From Sodalis praecaptivus (GTDB lineage Bacteria > Pseudomonadota > Gammaproteobacteria > Enterobacterales > Enterobacteriaceae): 64,000 nucleotides of DNA. Below the pieces are notes generated by a model. That model worked only from the letters and a program-made list of their open reading frames with translations, was not told where the DNA came from and did not search any database. A program made the position numbers and the translations under genes. The stretch lies in NCBI RefSeq assembly GCF_000517425.1, contig NZ_CP006569.1:1798001-1862000 (forward strand). Reading direction: 5' to 3'. Shown piece by piece: positions 1 to 9,105 of this stretch. Positions within the stretch are counted from its first letter, which is position 1, and each line of letters begins with the position of its first letter.

Positions 1-1025
1 TCCGCCGCGATCCCATCGGGGTAATCGCTTCTATAACGCCCTGGAACTATCCGCTGATGATGGCGGCGTGGAAATTGGCGCCAGCGCTGGCCGCGGGCAA
101 TTGCGTCGTGCTAAAGCCCGCGGATCAAACGCCGCTGACCACCCTCTACCTGGCCACGCTGCTGGCGGAGATTTTCCCCGCCGGCGTGGTCAATATCGTC
201 CTGGGCACCGCGGGCGGGGTGGGCGATGCGCTCACCGGCCATGAAAAGGTGCGCATGGTGTCGTTGACCGGCTCCATCGCCACCGGCGCCCATATCCTGG
301 CGCACACCGCCGACGGCATCAAAAAGACCCACATGGAACTGGGGGGAAAAGCGCCGGTTATCGTGTTCGATGATGCCGATCTGGATGCGGTGGTGGAGGG
401 GGTGCGTACCTTCGGCTTCTACAACGCCGGCCAAGATTGTACCGCGGCCTGCCGGCTCTACGTGCAGCGTGGAATTTACGACGCGCTGGTGAGCCGGCTC
501 GGCGCGGCGGTGGCGACCCTGCGCGCCGGCTCCCCGGACGATGCCACCACCGAACTGGGGCCGCTTATCAGCGAAGCGCATCTGCACAAGGTGGCCGGTT
601 TCGTCGAGCGCGCCAGGCAACTGCCCCATATTCGCGTCGTGACCGGCGGCAATAGGGTGGAGGGGAAGGGGTTCTACTTTCAGCCGACGGTGCTGGCGGA
701 CGCCCGGCACGATGATGAAATCGTCCGCCAGGAGGTGTTCGGCCCGGTGGTTAGCGTGACGCCGTTCGATGACGAGCAACAAGTGCTGCGCTGGGCTAAC
801 GATTCCCACTACGGGCTGGCGTCATCGGTTTGGACTCGGGACACCCAGTGCGCCCTGCGGGTGTCCGCCCGGTTGCAGTACGGCTGTACCTGGGTCAATA
901 CCCACTTTATGCTGGTCAGCGAGATGCCCCACGGCGGGCAAAAACTGTCCGGCTACGGCAAGGATATGTCGCTCTACGGGCTGGAAGATTATACCGCGAT
1001 ACGCCATATCATGATTAAGCATTAA
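1..1025 (+). CDS. patD: Gamma-aminobutyraldehyde dehydrogenase, 5' end cut by window
   Basis: NAD-dependent aldehyde dehydrogenase of putrescine breakdown, oxidising 4-aminobutanal to GABA. The reading frame is open from base 3, so the start lies before the window and only the last ~340 residues are present. Visible family marks are the PWNYP cofactor segment at the left edge, [18 protein letters not shown] with the general-base Glu, GQDCTAACR with the nucleophilic Cys, EVFGPVVSV and the C-terminal [14 protein letters not shown]. The match to E. coli PatD (YdcW), as I remember it, is very close over the whole visible length. A hairpin follows immediately, so this is probably the last gene of its transcript. 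Confidence 0.9.
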   Translation, partial: RRDPIGVIASITPWNYPLMMAAWKLAPALAAGNCVVLKPADQTPLTTLYLATLLAEIFPAGVVNIVLGTAGGVGDALTGHEKVRMVSLTGSIATGAHILAHTADGIKKTHMELGGKAPVIVFDDADLDAVVEGVRTFGFYNAGQDCTAACRLYVQRGIYDALVSRLGAAVATLRAGSPDDATTELGPLISEAHLHKVAGFVERARQLPHIRVVTGGNRVEGKGFYFQPTVLADARHDDEIVRQEVFGPVVSVTPFDDEQQVLRWANDSHYGLASSVWTRDTQCALRVSARLQYGCTWVNTHFMLVSEMPHGGQKLSGYGKDMSLYGLEDYTAIRHIMIKH

Positions 1026-1026
1026 C

Positions 1027-1053
1027 GCGGCGGCGCCGGGCTGCCGCTTTATT
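1027..1053 (+). terminator. Rho-independent terminator after patD
   Basis: An 8-bp stem (GCGGCGGC at 1027-1034 with GCTGCCGC at 1040-1047, one G-U pair) closes a 5-nt loop and is followed by TTTATT. It starts one base after the patD stop codon. Confidence 0.6.
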
Positions 1054-1134
1054 CGAGGTGGCGCGATACCCACCGCGCGCTCACTTGCGGCGCGAAGCCG
1101 GCTCGCATATCCTGCGTGGCCTGCCTTTCTGCGG

Positions 1135-2001
1135 TTATGGCGCGCTGGCGACCCGCAGCGCCTGGTCGATGGCGTCGGGGATCACGCCGCCGTGATCTTT
1201 ACCGGGAAAAAGAATGAAATGGCTGTTGACGCCGTCACGTTGCAGGTGTTCCGCCAGCGCCCTGGCGCGGGTTACCTGCTGGCGGCCACGCAGTTGCGAT
1301 TGTCGGCCGCCGTCGGCGCTATGCCGTGGGTCCGGTTTTTCCTCATACTCCCCGACCGTTAACGTAACGGACGTCGGTGCCGCCGTCACCAGCGGCTGAC
1401 GATGGGGCAGCACCGCGCCGTTGTTCCACCAAAGCGAGGGGCTTGCCGCGACGTAGCGCTGAAACGCCCGCGGATGGTTAAACAGAACGTACAGCGTAAA
1501 CAGACCGCCGAAAGAGTGGCCGGCCAGCGTCATGCGCCGGCTGTCGACCGGATAGTGCGCGGCGATTAGCGGCTGGACCTGATCGTGCAGAAATTGGTAA
1601 AACTGCGCCGCGCCGCCGCCCGGTCCGCTGCCGCCGTCGGCTGGAGCAAAGGTGTAATCACGCGTGCGTTCCGCCAGCGGATAGGCGAGATCGCTCGGGT
1701 AACCGATAGCGACGATAAGCGGCGCCGGGCCGTTAGCCGGCCGGTATTGATTAACCGCCAGCGGGAAATGCGCATTGCCGTCCAGCAGATACAGTACCGG
1801 ATAGCCCGCCGCCGGCGCCGGGCTCTTGGGGGTGGCAATGTACAAACGGTAGGCCTGCGCTGCAAACTGCAAATTGATTTGCGCAAAAGTGAAATGCCGC
1901 CGCGCGTCGTCGCTGATGGGGGTGATGTCCTGTCGGGGGCCGGCGGCCCGGCCGGCGCAGGCCATCAGCAGCGCAAGCGTAACGATGACGGGTTTTAACA
2001 T
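1135..2001 (-). CDS. Periplasmic alpha/beta hydrolase, IroE/Fes-like siderophore esterase
   Basis: Predicted serine esterase of the esterase-D/IroE group, 288 aa with an N-terminal signal peptide (hydrophobic residues ~4-20, AGRAA end). The nucleophile motif GHSFGG places Ser at about 163, and the late GKDHGG gives the His at about 270. The ATG at 2001 is preferred because AGGAGA lies 7 nt upstream; the longer frame has no such site. It lies 56 bp downstream of a catecholate-type TonB receptor on the same strand, which supports a role in hydrolysing an imported ferric siderophore or trimming it in the periplasm. The substrate cannot be read from sequence. A generic esterase is the alternative. 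Confidence 0.75.
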   Translation of the reverse strand: MLKPVIVTLALLMACAGRAAGPRQDITPISDDARRHFTFAQINLQFAAQAYRLYIATPKSPAPAAGYPVLYLLDGNAHFPLAVNQYRPANGPAPLIVAIGYPSDLAYPLAERTRDYTFAPADGGSGPGGGAAQFYQFLHDQVQPLIAAHYPVDSRRMTLAGHSFGGLFTLYVLFNHPRAFQRYVAASPSLWWNNGAVLPHRQPLVTAAPTSVTLTVGEYEEKPDPRHSADGGRQSQLRGRQQVTRARALAEHLQRDGVNSHFILFPGKDHGGVIPDAIDQALRVASAP

Positions 2002-2057
2002 GCGATTCTCCTGGCCGCGATCCTGCCGATCGCGGCCCGCCACAGGCGTAGTGATGC

Positions 2058-4358
2058 TCAGAAATGGGTATTCAGACTCATATAATAAGTGCGTCCGGGT
2101 TCGTTATAGGTAGCCGCGCCCGCGCCATACATATAGGCGTTGGTGGTGGCGTTACCGGTCGTCTGCGCATTGCCGGCGCGGAATTGCCGCTTATCAAACA
2201 GGTTGTCAATACCGGCGGTGACGCTAACGTTTTTGGTCACCTGATAGGTCCCGCTCATACCGACCAGCGCGTAGGGGCTAATCTCACGCGTTTCGCTGCC
2301 GGTGACTCGCTCACCTTTGTAGTTGTATTTCTTCGGTTTTTGCCGGCCATACCAGGTGAGTGTGCTCTGCAACGACAGATCGGCGGTTGTCTGCCAGCTA
2401 AGGGTGGAGTTCACGGTAAATTCCGGGATAATCGACAAGTAGTCGCCGGTCTGCTTGTTCTTACTTTCGATGATGTAGGTCGCGTTGTTGTTCCAGCTTA
2501 CCGTTTCGCTCACCGGCACATTCAACGTCCCCTCCAGTCCCTGAACCACCGCTTTGGGGACATTTTCCCAGCGATAAACATCGGTGGTGCCGTTGACCGA
2601 CGTCCCGGTGGGCAGATAGCCGGCCTCGATTTTATTGCGATAATCATTACGGAACCAGGTCACCCCGGCCTGGAAGCCGTTGCGCTTGAATTCCAGGCCG
2701 ATTTCTTTGTTGATGCTGGTTTCGGCATCCAAATCCCGATTACCGAGCAGGTAACAGCCGCCGGTGCTGGCCGCGCAGCCCTGTCCCCGGCTGTAAAGCA
2801 CATAATTGGGATTGGTCTGGAAGAGATTAGGCGCTTTGTAGGCGCGGGCAATGCCCATTTTCAGCGTAAAATCGTCGCCCAGCGCCTGAGAAAGGTTCAG
2901 CGACGGGCTCCAATTGTCGCCCACCAGCGAGTGATGGTCGAAACGCAGGCCGGGCACCAGCATGGTGCTGTCGGTGAGCTCAATGTTATCCTCGGCGAAC
3001 ACCGAAAAAATCTGCGCCGAAGAGTAGGGGCTGCGGTCGCTGGCGTCGATCCCCTCAATGGCGCCGCCGGAGAGGGCCTGGGTGTTGGAGGAGGGATCCT
3101 TCATTTTCTGCTGATTCCATTCGGTGCCGATCGTTGCGGTCTGGTAGAACAACAGGCTGAAAGGAATGCTGACCTCACTGTGGGCTCGATAGTCATTTAA
3201 CTCGATGGTTTTAAATCCCTCATCGGAGAAAATACCTTCGGTGCCCCCCGCCAGCCCCTCATTCATCCGAGAGTTGCGGGTGTTTTCATATTGCAGCCAG
3301 TTAAGGGTGCTAACGCCGTTATCCCAGGCGCCGCGCCAGGTCATGGAGTAGGCCTGGCGATAGATGCGGTTGGTCTCTTTGCCGTATTGGCTTTTGACCA
3401 AATCGCTGGTGTTGGTATTTTGCGTATCGCCGGCGTACAAGTTGCCTTGGCGGCCGTTGGCGACTTCAAATTCCAACGATTGCATCGGGGCGAATTCCCA
3501 GCGCAGCAGGGCATCGATATTCTTGTCTATCACCCCTTCGCGGCCGGCGGGAAGCGTATCGGCATAGGTGCCGGTGCGTTCGGACTGATGGCCGGCGTTG
3601 ATCGTTTGTGAATCCGCTTGGGTTTTGCTGTAGCCGCCGAACAACCGCAGGCTGAATCCTTCTCCCAGCGGGCCGGCCAGGCTGAAGTCGGTGCGGTGCG
3701 TCGAGCCCTCGGTTTTATGTTGCGGCACATTGTAATAGGCATTCCAAGCGCCGTGCCATTGGTTGGTCTGGCGCTTGGTAATAATGTTCACCACGCCGCC
3801 GGCGGCGCCGTTGCCGTAACGCGCCGCGGCGGGGCCGCGCAGGACGTCAATGCGCTCGATCATTTCTGGCGGTACCCAGGCTGAATCGCCGCGCGTATCC
3901 CGTTCGCCGCGCCAGCCCTGGCGGACGGCGTTGCGGCTGCTGACGGGCAGACCGTCGATGAGAATCAGGGTATTCTCCGGCCCCATGCCGCGGATATCAA
4001 TTTGTCGATTGTTGCCGCGCTGGCCGCTGGTGGAATTGCCGGTGAGGTTGACGCCGGGCATGGTACGGATGAGTTCGGAAATATCGCGCGCCGGTGGACG
4101 TTTCGCTATTTCATCGGCGGTGATGGTCGAAACCCCCGGCGCCTGTAGGTTCTGCTGCGCGGCGGTGACGACAATGGTATCGCCGGCGTCCGCGGTTTTG
4201 CCGTTTTGTTGGGCGGTTTCGGCGTGACCTGCGTCCTCTGCCGCCGGTGCGGATGAGACGTTGGCTGCGGTGGCCGCCGCGGCCAGCGCGGCCGCGGGTA
4301 ATCCCAGACTGACGCCAATCAGCGCGGCCTGTGAGAAATGATTGAACACTGTCTTCAT
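2058..4358 (-). CDS. TonB-dependent catecholate siderophore receptor, FepA/IroN family
   Basis: Outer-membrane gated beta-barrel for ferric siderophores, 766 aa from the ATG at 4358 (GTAGGAAA 6-8 nt upstream); a 59-residue upstream extension of the frame lacks a signal sequence and is rejected. Order: signal peptide (residues ~1-28), TonB-box-like DTIVVTAAQQ, plug domain with RGMGPENTLILIDGLPVSSR, IDVLRGPAAARYGNGAAGGVVNI, then the barrel, which ends in Phe (NTHF) as outer-membrane proteins do. A loop CAASTGGCYLLGNRDLDAE near the middle is typical of FepA/PfeA/IroN. It pairs with the esterase gene downstream and has a Fur-like site upstream. FepA versus IroN versus PfeA cannot be settled here. 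Confidence 0.88.
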   Translation of the reverse strand: MKTVFNHFSQAALIGVSLGLPAAALAAAATAANVSSAPAAEDAGHAETAQQNGKTADAGDTIVVTAAQQNLQAPGVSTITADEIAKRPPARDISELIRTMPGVNLTGNSTSGQRGNNRQIDIRGMGPENTLILIDGLPVSSRNAVRQGWRGERDTRGDSAWVPPEMIERIDVLRGPAAARYGNGAAGGVVNIITKRQTNQWHGAWNAYYNVPQHKTEGSTHRTDFSLAGPLGEGFSLRLFGGYSKTQADSQTINAGHQSERTGTYADTLPAGREGVIDKNIDALLRWEFAPMQSLEFEVANGRQGNLYAGDTQNTNTSDLVKSQYGKETNRIYRQAYSMTWRGAWDNGVSTLNWLQYENTRNSRMNEGLAGGTEGIFSDEGFKTIELNDYRAHSEVSIPFSLLFYQTATIGTEWNQQKMKDPSSNTQALSGGAIEGIDASDRSPYSSAQIFSVFAEDNIELTDSTMLVPGLRFDHHSLVGDNWSPSLNLSQALGDDFTLKMGIARAYKAPNLFQTNPNYVLYSRGQGCAASTGGCYLLGNRDLDAETSINKEIGLEFKRNGFQAGVTWFRNDYRNKIEAGYLPTGTSVNGTTDVYRWENVPKAVVQGLEGTLNVPVSETVSWNNNATYIIESKNKQTGDYLSIIPEFTVNSTLSWQTTADLSLQSTLTWYGRQKPKKYNYKGERVTGSETREISPYALVGMSGTYQVTKNVSVTAGIDNLFDKRQFRAGNAQTTGNATTNAYMYGAGAATYNEPGRTYYMSLNTHF

Positions 4359-5142
4359 TGTATTTCCTACCCTGGCGCCGCCCGGCGGCCGATAGGCGGA
4401 GAGCCTTAACGGCAGGACGACGTAGTCATCGTTATAAATAACCCATTCCCGTCCCATGGCGGGAGCGCAAACCCCGGCGGACATGCCTGGTCGCACGCCG
4501 ATAGGGGAAGTCCTGACGGGCATGGGCAGCGCCATACCGCCCAGGCCCGCGACAAAACGTCAACACATTATTGCAAATGGAAATAATTATCAATCCTATT
4601 CCACTTACTATTTACAAAGCGTGTGCAAAGTATGACAAGATGAAACTGACGGCAATCTGACCTGGGGCGGGCGCCGCTGACGGGATAGGGAAGCGGTGCG
4701 TTGAGGGGAAAAGCGCCGTGCAGGGGAGCGGGCGCGATCTTGCGGGCGCTTTGCGTGACGCCGTATTATCACCCCCTGGGCGGGTTGCGGCGTCGTGGAT
4801 GAGGCAGTCCGGGTGGACGATTAGGAACGTTACGGAGGTGCAATGGAAAAGTAGATGCCATGGCTGGACATCGATTTTCACTTCCTGTTCCTATCCAAGG
4901 GAGCGAGGGCTGAGCGGCACCTTCCGGCCACGGCGATGGCTGAGCTTGCCGGGGCGACAACGCCTGCACCCGCCACGAGCATTGCCGCTATGGCGCGCCG
5001 TCTCCCGCCGTAACCAAACGTCCGCGGCCCGGGACGACGGGTACCCAACGGCGCATCGGGGCGGGGCATCGCTGCCGATCGTTTCGTAGGGAGCGCTACC
5101 CTAGGCTGCGGCGACGCGTCCGCGACCTTGACGAGGGCGAAA
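4359..5142. other. Gene-free stretch between siderophore receptor and ssuD
   Basis: 784 bp with no convincing gene. It holds the Fur-like box and a short inverted repeat TAGGG..CCCTA near 5086-5103 beyond the ssuD stop. In other enterobacteria ssuC and ssuB would follow ssuD at this place. I could not recognise either one in any frame. Confidence 0.6.
4578..4592 (-). promoter_or_regulatory. Fur box upstream of the siderophore receptor
   Basis: Read on the minus strand the site is TGATAATTATTTCCA. Against the 7-1-7 Fur model (TGATAAT N ATTATCA) it matches 12 of 14 positions, with the left half perfect. It lies about 220 bp before the receptor start, so the leader would be long. Iron repression of the receptor-esterase pair is inferred. 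Confidence 0.6.
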
Positions 5143-6288
5143 TCAACTGGCGGCGGCGCGCCCGGGAACGAAGTCGTTGGCGACCGCTTCCCCATGGGGC
5201 TGCGCCACCTGCGGTGACGGTACGTCCGGCACTTGCACATCGAGATGGGGAAACAGCAATTCGCTCACCCGGTACGCTTCTTCCAGATGGGGATAGCCCG
5301 ATAGGATAAACGTGTCGATACCCAGTTCGGCATACTCCTGCATCCGCGCCGCCACGGTAGGGCCATCGCCCACCAGCGCCGTGCCCGCGCCGCTGCGCAC
5401 CAGCCCCACGCCGGCCCACAGATTGGGGCTGATTTCGAGCTTGTCACGGCGACCGCCGTGTAATGCGGCCATGCGCCGTTGGCCAACGGAATCGGTGCGG
5501 GCAAATGCCTGCTGGGCTTTAGCGATGGTGGCGTCATCAACGCGGGCGATGAGCCGGTCGGCGGCGCGCCATGCTTCTTCGGTCGTCTCGCGCACGATAA
5601 CATGTAAACGGATGCCGAAGCGGACTTGCCGGCCCTGAGCGGCGGCCAAGGCCCGTACGCGGTCGATTTTTTCTTTCACCAGCGCCGGCGGCTCGCCCCA
5701 GGTGAGATAGACATCTACCTGTTCCGCGGCCAGCGCCTGCGCCTCCTCTGACGAACCGCCGAACCACAGCGGCGGACGCGGTTGCTGTACCGGGCCAAAC
5801 ATCAGGCGCGCGCCGCGAACGTTGACATGACGGCCCTCGTAATCGACCGTTTCCCCCGCTAATACGCGTCGCCAAACGCGGGTAAATTCTGCGGATGCGA
5901 CATAACGCTCGCGGTGGTCGAGAAACACGCCATCACCGGCCAATTCTTCCGGATCGCCGCCGGTAACCAGGTTGAACAGCGCGCGACCATGGGACAAACG
6001 ATCCAGCGTGGCCGCCTGGCGCGCGGCCTGGGTGGGCGAAATGACGCCGGGGCGCAAGGCCACCAGAAAGCGCAGGCGCTGCGTCACCGGGATAAGCGAA
6101 GCCGCCACCAGCCAGGCGTCTTCGCAAGAGCGTCCGGTCGGGATCAACACGCCGCCAAAGCCCAGACGATCCGCCGCCTGGGCAATCTGTTGCAGATAGC
6201 CGTGATCGACCGGGCGCGCGCCGTCGGCGGTGCCGAGATAGTGGCCGTCGCCGTGGGTAGGCAGGAACCAGAATAGGGATAAGCTCAT
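5143..6288 (-). CDS. ssuD: FMNH2-dependent alkanesulfonate monooxygenase
   Basis: Cleaves C-S bonds of alkanesulfonates to release sulfite, using reduced flavin from a partner reductase. 381 aa, the usual length. Family marks include [15 protein letters not shown] at the N terminus, [47 protein letters not shown], and the C-terminal [23 protein letters not shown]. It follows ssuA by 10 bp on the same strand, so the two are one transcript. The usual downstream ssuC and ssuB are absent, and no ssuE is found upstream. Confidence 0.93.
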   Translation of the reverse strand: MSLSLFWFLPTHGDGHYLGTADGARPVDHGYLQQIAQAADRLGFGGVLIPTGRSCEDAWLVAASLIPVTQRLRFLVALRPGVISPTQAARQAATLDRLSHGRALFNLVTGGDPEELAGDGVFLDHRERYVASAEFTRVWRRVLAGETVDYEGRHVNVRGARLMFGPVQQPRPPLWFGGSSEEAQALAAEQVDVYLTWGEPPALVKEKIDRVRALAAAQGRQVRFGIRLHVIVRETTEEAWRAADRLIARVDDATIAKAQQAFARTDSVGQRRMAALHGGRRDKLEISPNLWAGVGLVRSGAGTALVGDGPTVAARMQEYAELGIDTFILSGYPHLEEAYRVSELLFPHLDVQVPDVPSPQVAQPHGEAVANDFVPGRAAAS

Positions 6289-6298
6289 GTGTTTCTCC

Positions 6299-7372
6299 TC
6301 AATGATGGGCCGGCGGCGCGCCAGACCAGATTCGGCTGGCGATGGTGACCTTCACCGGCATCAGGTGATTGGCATAAAAAAGGTCGGCGGTCTGCTGCTG
6401 TCGCGCCGCCGTTTGCGCGCTAACGGGCGTTATCGTCATGGGCGGGCGATGGTCTAGAAACAGGGCGACTACCGGTCTGGGCAGTCCGAGGGTGGCGGCC
6501 AGCAAATCGATGCTGGCGTCGCGATCGCTGCGGGTAAGCTTATCCGCCTGGCTAAAGCGGGCGAGCACGTCGCTGACAAACGGGCCATAGGATTGCGTAA
6601 AGCTGCTCGGCGCCAGGTAGAAAGAGCCGGTCAGATTAAGATCGCGCCCGTCGGTCAACACCCGCACATTCCCCTGTAATAGGGCAGCGGAGTAGTAAGG
6701 ATCCCAAATGGCCCAGGCATCGACATCACCTTGCTGGAAGGCGGCGCGGGCGTCCGCCGGCGTGAGATAAACGGGACGGATGTCGCGAAAGGATAATCCT
6801 GCGCTTTGTAGCGCGCGCAACAACAGATTGTGCGAGCTGGATCCTTTCTGAAACGCAACTTTACGGCCTTTCAAATCGGCTAATTGCTTTAGCGGGCTGT
6901 CTTTGGGAACCAGGATCACTTCCGCTTCGGGCTTGGGCGGTTCGGCGCCGACATACAGCAAATCGGCGCCCGCCGCCTGGGCGAAGAGCGGCGGAATGTC
7001 GCCGGTGCTGCCGAGATCGATACTGCCGACGTTAAGCGCCTCCAGCATTTGCGGCCCGGCGGGAAATTCAATCCACTGTATGCGGGTCGCGGGATAGCGT
7101 TGCTCCAGTAGACGGTGCGATTTTGCCAGTACCATACTGACCGACCCTTTCTGATAACCAATCCTGAAATTCGCCGGCGCTTCGGCGCCGACGGCGCTGC
7201 CTATCATCAGGAGGGAGAGCGCCGCCGCCCATAGCCTATGAGTCACCCCGCGGGATAGGGTTAGCGAAAGACCTCTGCCGAGCCGGCCCCGGCTTACGCG
7301 CGCAAAGGGGCCGGCGGCCTGCCGCGCGTGCCCGGTCGGGATACCGCTTCGGCTGATAATCATCCTCTCCAT
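6299..7372 (-). CDS. ssuA: Aliphatic sulfonate-binding periplasmic protein
   Basis: Solute-binding protein of the sulfonate ABC importer. The core, from [18 protein letters not shown] through [20 protein letters not shown] and [14 protein letters not shown], is a full SsuA. The signal peptide ([19 protein letters not shown]) is preceded by about 45 extra residues compared with E. coli SsuA. A strong AAGGAGG lies just before the ATG at 7372, and a second ATG is at 7363; a GTG right before the signal peptide lacks a clear ribosome site. The extra N-terminus may be real or may reflect a mis-set start. The cognate permease and ATPase genes are not in the window. Confidence 0.9.
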   Translation of the reverse strand: MERMIISRSGIPTGHARQAAGPFARVSRGRLGRGLSLTLSRGVTHRLWAAALSLLMIGSAVGAEAPANFRIGYQKGSVSMVLAKSHRLLEQRYPATRIQWIEFPAGPQMLEALNVGSIDLGSTGDIPPLFAQAAGADLLYVGAEPPKPEAEVILVPKDSPLKQLADLKGRKVAFQKGSSSHNLLLRALQSAGLSFRDIRPVYLTPADARAAFQQGDVDAWAIWDPYYSAALLQGNVRVLTDGRDLNLTGSFYLAPSSFTQSYGPFVSDVLARFSQADKLTRSDRDASIDLLAATLGLPRPVVALFLDHRPPMTITPVSAQTAARQQQTADLFYANHLMPVKVTIASRIWSGAPPAHH

Positions 7373-7700
7373 ACTCCTCCTTAGGCTTGGTGGTGGCCCA
7401 TCGACAGCCGACCGATGTCATGAACGGTTAGTGTGTCAGCCATGGCTTAGAGCGCTAAATAAAAAATGTGGCTATAGCTTGCCGCAATTAAGCTAAAGCC
7501 GATGAAGCCTTGCGCGCCGCGGCGGTAGGGCGGCGGCGCTAAGAGTTAATGCCGCGATGAGGGGCTGACGTTGATGCGCTTAAGGTGATAGCGCAGCGCC
7601 GGACGCGTAACCACAGGCGGGTCGCGGTGAACCGATGGCGCAGAAAAGGGCGTTGGGCACAGCGCCGATGGCGTTTGGCTAACGCTGAAGGCTACGGATG
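7373..7700. other. Gene-free stretch upstream of ssuA
   Basis: No convincing gene. In E. coli ssuE would stand here. The promoter of ssuAD should lie here, but I could not assign a clear Cbl or CysB site by eye. It runs straight into the 40-bp repeat array. Confidence 0.5.
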
Positions 7701-7940
7701 CATAACGCATGACGAATGGTCAAAGTGAGGGGAGAAGGGGGATAACCCATGACGAATGGTCAAGGTGAGGGGAGAAGGGGGATAACGCATGGCGAATGGT
7801 CAAGGTGAGGGGAGAAGGGGGATAACGCATGGCGAATGGTCAAGGTGAGGGGAGAAGGGGGATAACGCAGGGCGAATAGTCAAGGTGAGGGGGAAGGACG
7901 GATAACGCATAGCCAATAGCCGGGATGAGGAGAGAAGGGC
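7701..7940. repeat. Minisatellite: six tandem copies of a 40-bp unit
   Basis: Six head-to-tail copies start at 7701, 7741, 7781, 7821, 7861 and 7901, each exactly 40 bp. Copies 2 to 4 differ at only a few positions (copies 3 and 4 are identical); copies 5 and 6 are more diverged. The unit begins gataacgcatggcgaatggt and ends with a purine-rich ggtgaggggagaagggg stretch. The period is not a multiple of three and no gene spans it. There are no spacers, so it is not a CRISPR. Confidence 0.95.
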
Positions 7941-7959
7941 GGTGAGCCGTCAGAAGAAG

Positions 7960-7975
7960 GCGGGCCGAGGCCCGC
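7960..7975 (-). terminator. Hairpin downstream of amiA
   Basis: GCGGGCC..GGCCCGC inverted repeat 15 bp beyond the amiA stop. On the minus strand it is followed by the pyrimidine tract CTTCTTCTG rather than a pure T run, so it is a weak or factor-assisted terminator candidate. Confidence 0.4.
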
Positions 7976-7990
7976 TGCGGCTGCGGCAGA

Positions 7991-8860
7991 TCACTGACCG
8001 CCGCGGTGCCGGGCATGGGCATCAAAATAGGCGAAAAAGCTGACGATGCCGTCCGCAATGGCGCCAGCGATTTTCTGCCGGAAGGCGGTTGTGCCCAATA
8101 GCCGCTCCTCTTGCGGGTTGGTGATAAATGAAGTTTCCACCAATACCGAAGGAATGGACGGGGATTTCAATACGGCAAACGCCGCCTGCTCGGTGGTCTG
8201 ACTATGCAAAGTGTGCACAGGCCGCAGGGTGTTCAGCAGGTGTTTTCCCAATAGAAGGCTGTTATTAATCGTATCGGTTTGGACCAGATCGAACAACGCC
8301 TGCTGAAGATAATGGTCGTCGGGGGCCGCGTGGTTGCCGCCCACGAGATCCGCGGCATTTTCCTTTTGCGACAAATAACGCGCCATTGCGCTGCTGGCTC
8401 CCCGGGTTGACAGCGCGAAAACCGACGCGCCATGGGCGGAAGGACGGATGTAGCCATCGGCATGGATAGACATGAACAGATCGGCGCCGTGCTGATGGGC
8501 AATATCCACCCGCTGCGCCAGCGGAATAAAGTAATCCGTTTCGCGGGTCAGGTGAACCTGGATATGCGGATACCGCGCCAGCAACGCGCGAATGTGGTGG
8601 GCAATTTCAAGCACCACATGTTTTTCCTCCGCTCCCGCCTGGCCGACCGCGCCGGAATCGATCCCGCCGTGGCCGGGGTCGAGCACCACCCGTTTGATCC
8701 CATCCGCCGGTCTGGGGGCCGCCGCGCCAAAGCGCGTGGCGTTTGTCACGCTTTGCGCCGCCGCGTTGGCTCTTTCCACGCCGAACAACGCCATTGCCAT
8801 GCCCGTGAGCAATAACCGGCGGCGCGAGCCGCAAAAAGGGGGTTTATTAGCGGGGTTCAT
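7991..8860 (-). CDS. amiA: Tat-exported N-acetylmuramoyl-L-alanine amidase
   Basis: Periplasmic zinc amidase that cleaves septal peptidoglycan during daughter-cell separation. 289 aa, with a twin-arginine signal (SRRRLLLTGMAMALFG, residues ~12-27) as in E. coli AmiA and AmiC. The amidase_3 domain carries all expected zinc and catalytic residues: His64 in DPGHGG, Glu79, His133 in SIHADG, and Glu242 in VETSFITN. There is no AMIN targeting domain, which favours AmiA over AmiC. It is a stand-alone gene with a hairpin after the stop. Confidence 0.9.
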   Translation of the reverse strand: MNPANKPPFCGSRRRLLLTGMAMALFGVERANAAAQSVTNATRFGAAAPRPADGIKRVVLDPGHGGIDSGAVGQAGAEEKHVVLEIAHHIRALLARYPHIQVHLTRETDYFIPLAQRVDIAHQHGADLFMSIHADGYIRPSAHGASVFALSTRGASSAMARYLSQKENAADLVGGNHAAPDDHYLQQALFDLVQTDTINNSLLLGKHLLNTLRPVHTLHSQTTEQAAFAVLKSPSIPSVLVETSFITNPQEERLLGTTAFRQKIAGAIADGIVSFFAYFDAHARHRGGQ

Positions 8861-9105
8861 GCTATGTCCTGACGCGAACGAGAGAAATTGTCGTTATGTT
8901 ATAACAATCTCTTGGCACAAAATGTTTCTATGTTTAAGCTGATTTGTCCGGGCTGCCTACGCTGATAGGATCCCGCGGCTGGCCGGGTGCCTCTCCCCCT
9001 TTGGGCTGCAACCGGCGCAGGTTTTGACGCCTAGAGCGCTGTTCCGCTGGCGTTACGAGGCGGCGCATCAGGCTCCCGTTCCTTGAGCGCCCGAGTCAGC
9101 GCGGC

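Noticed and set aside
2064-3200. Long open frame on the plus strand opposite the siderophore receptor
   Set aside because: It is antisense to a clear TonB receptor, has no family likeness and reflects high-GC frame openness.
4612-5142. Remains of ssuC or ssuB after ssuD
   Set aside because: No Walker, signature or permease motif could be found in any frame of the minus strand.
7701-7940. Possible CRISPR array
   Set aside because: Copies are directly head to tail without unique spacers, and no cas gene is present.
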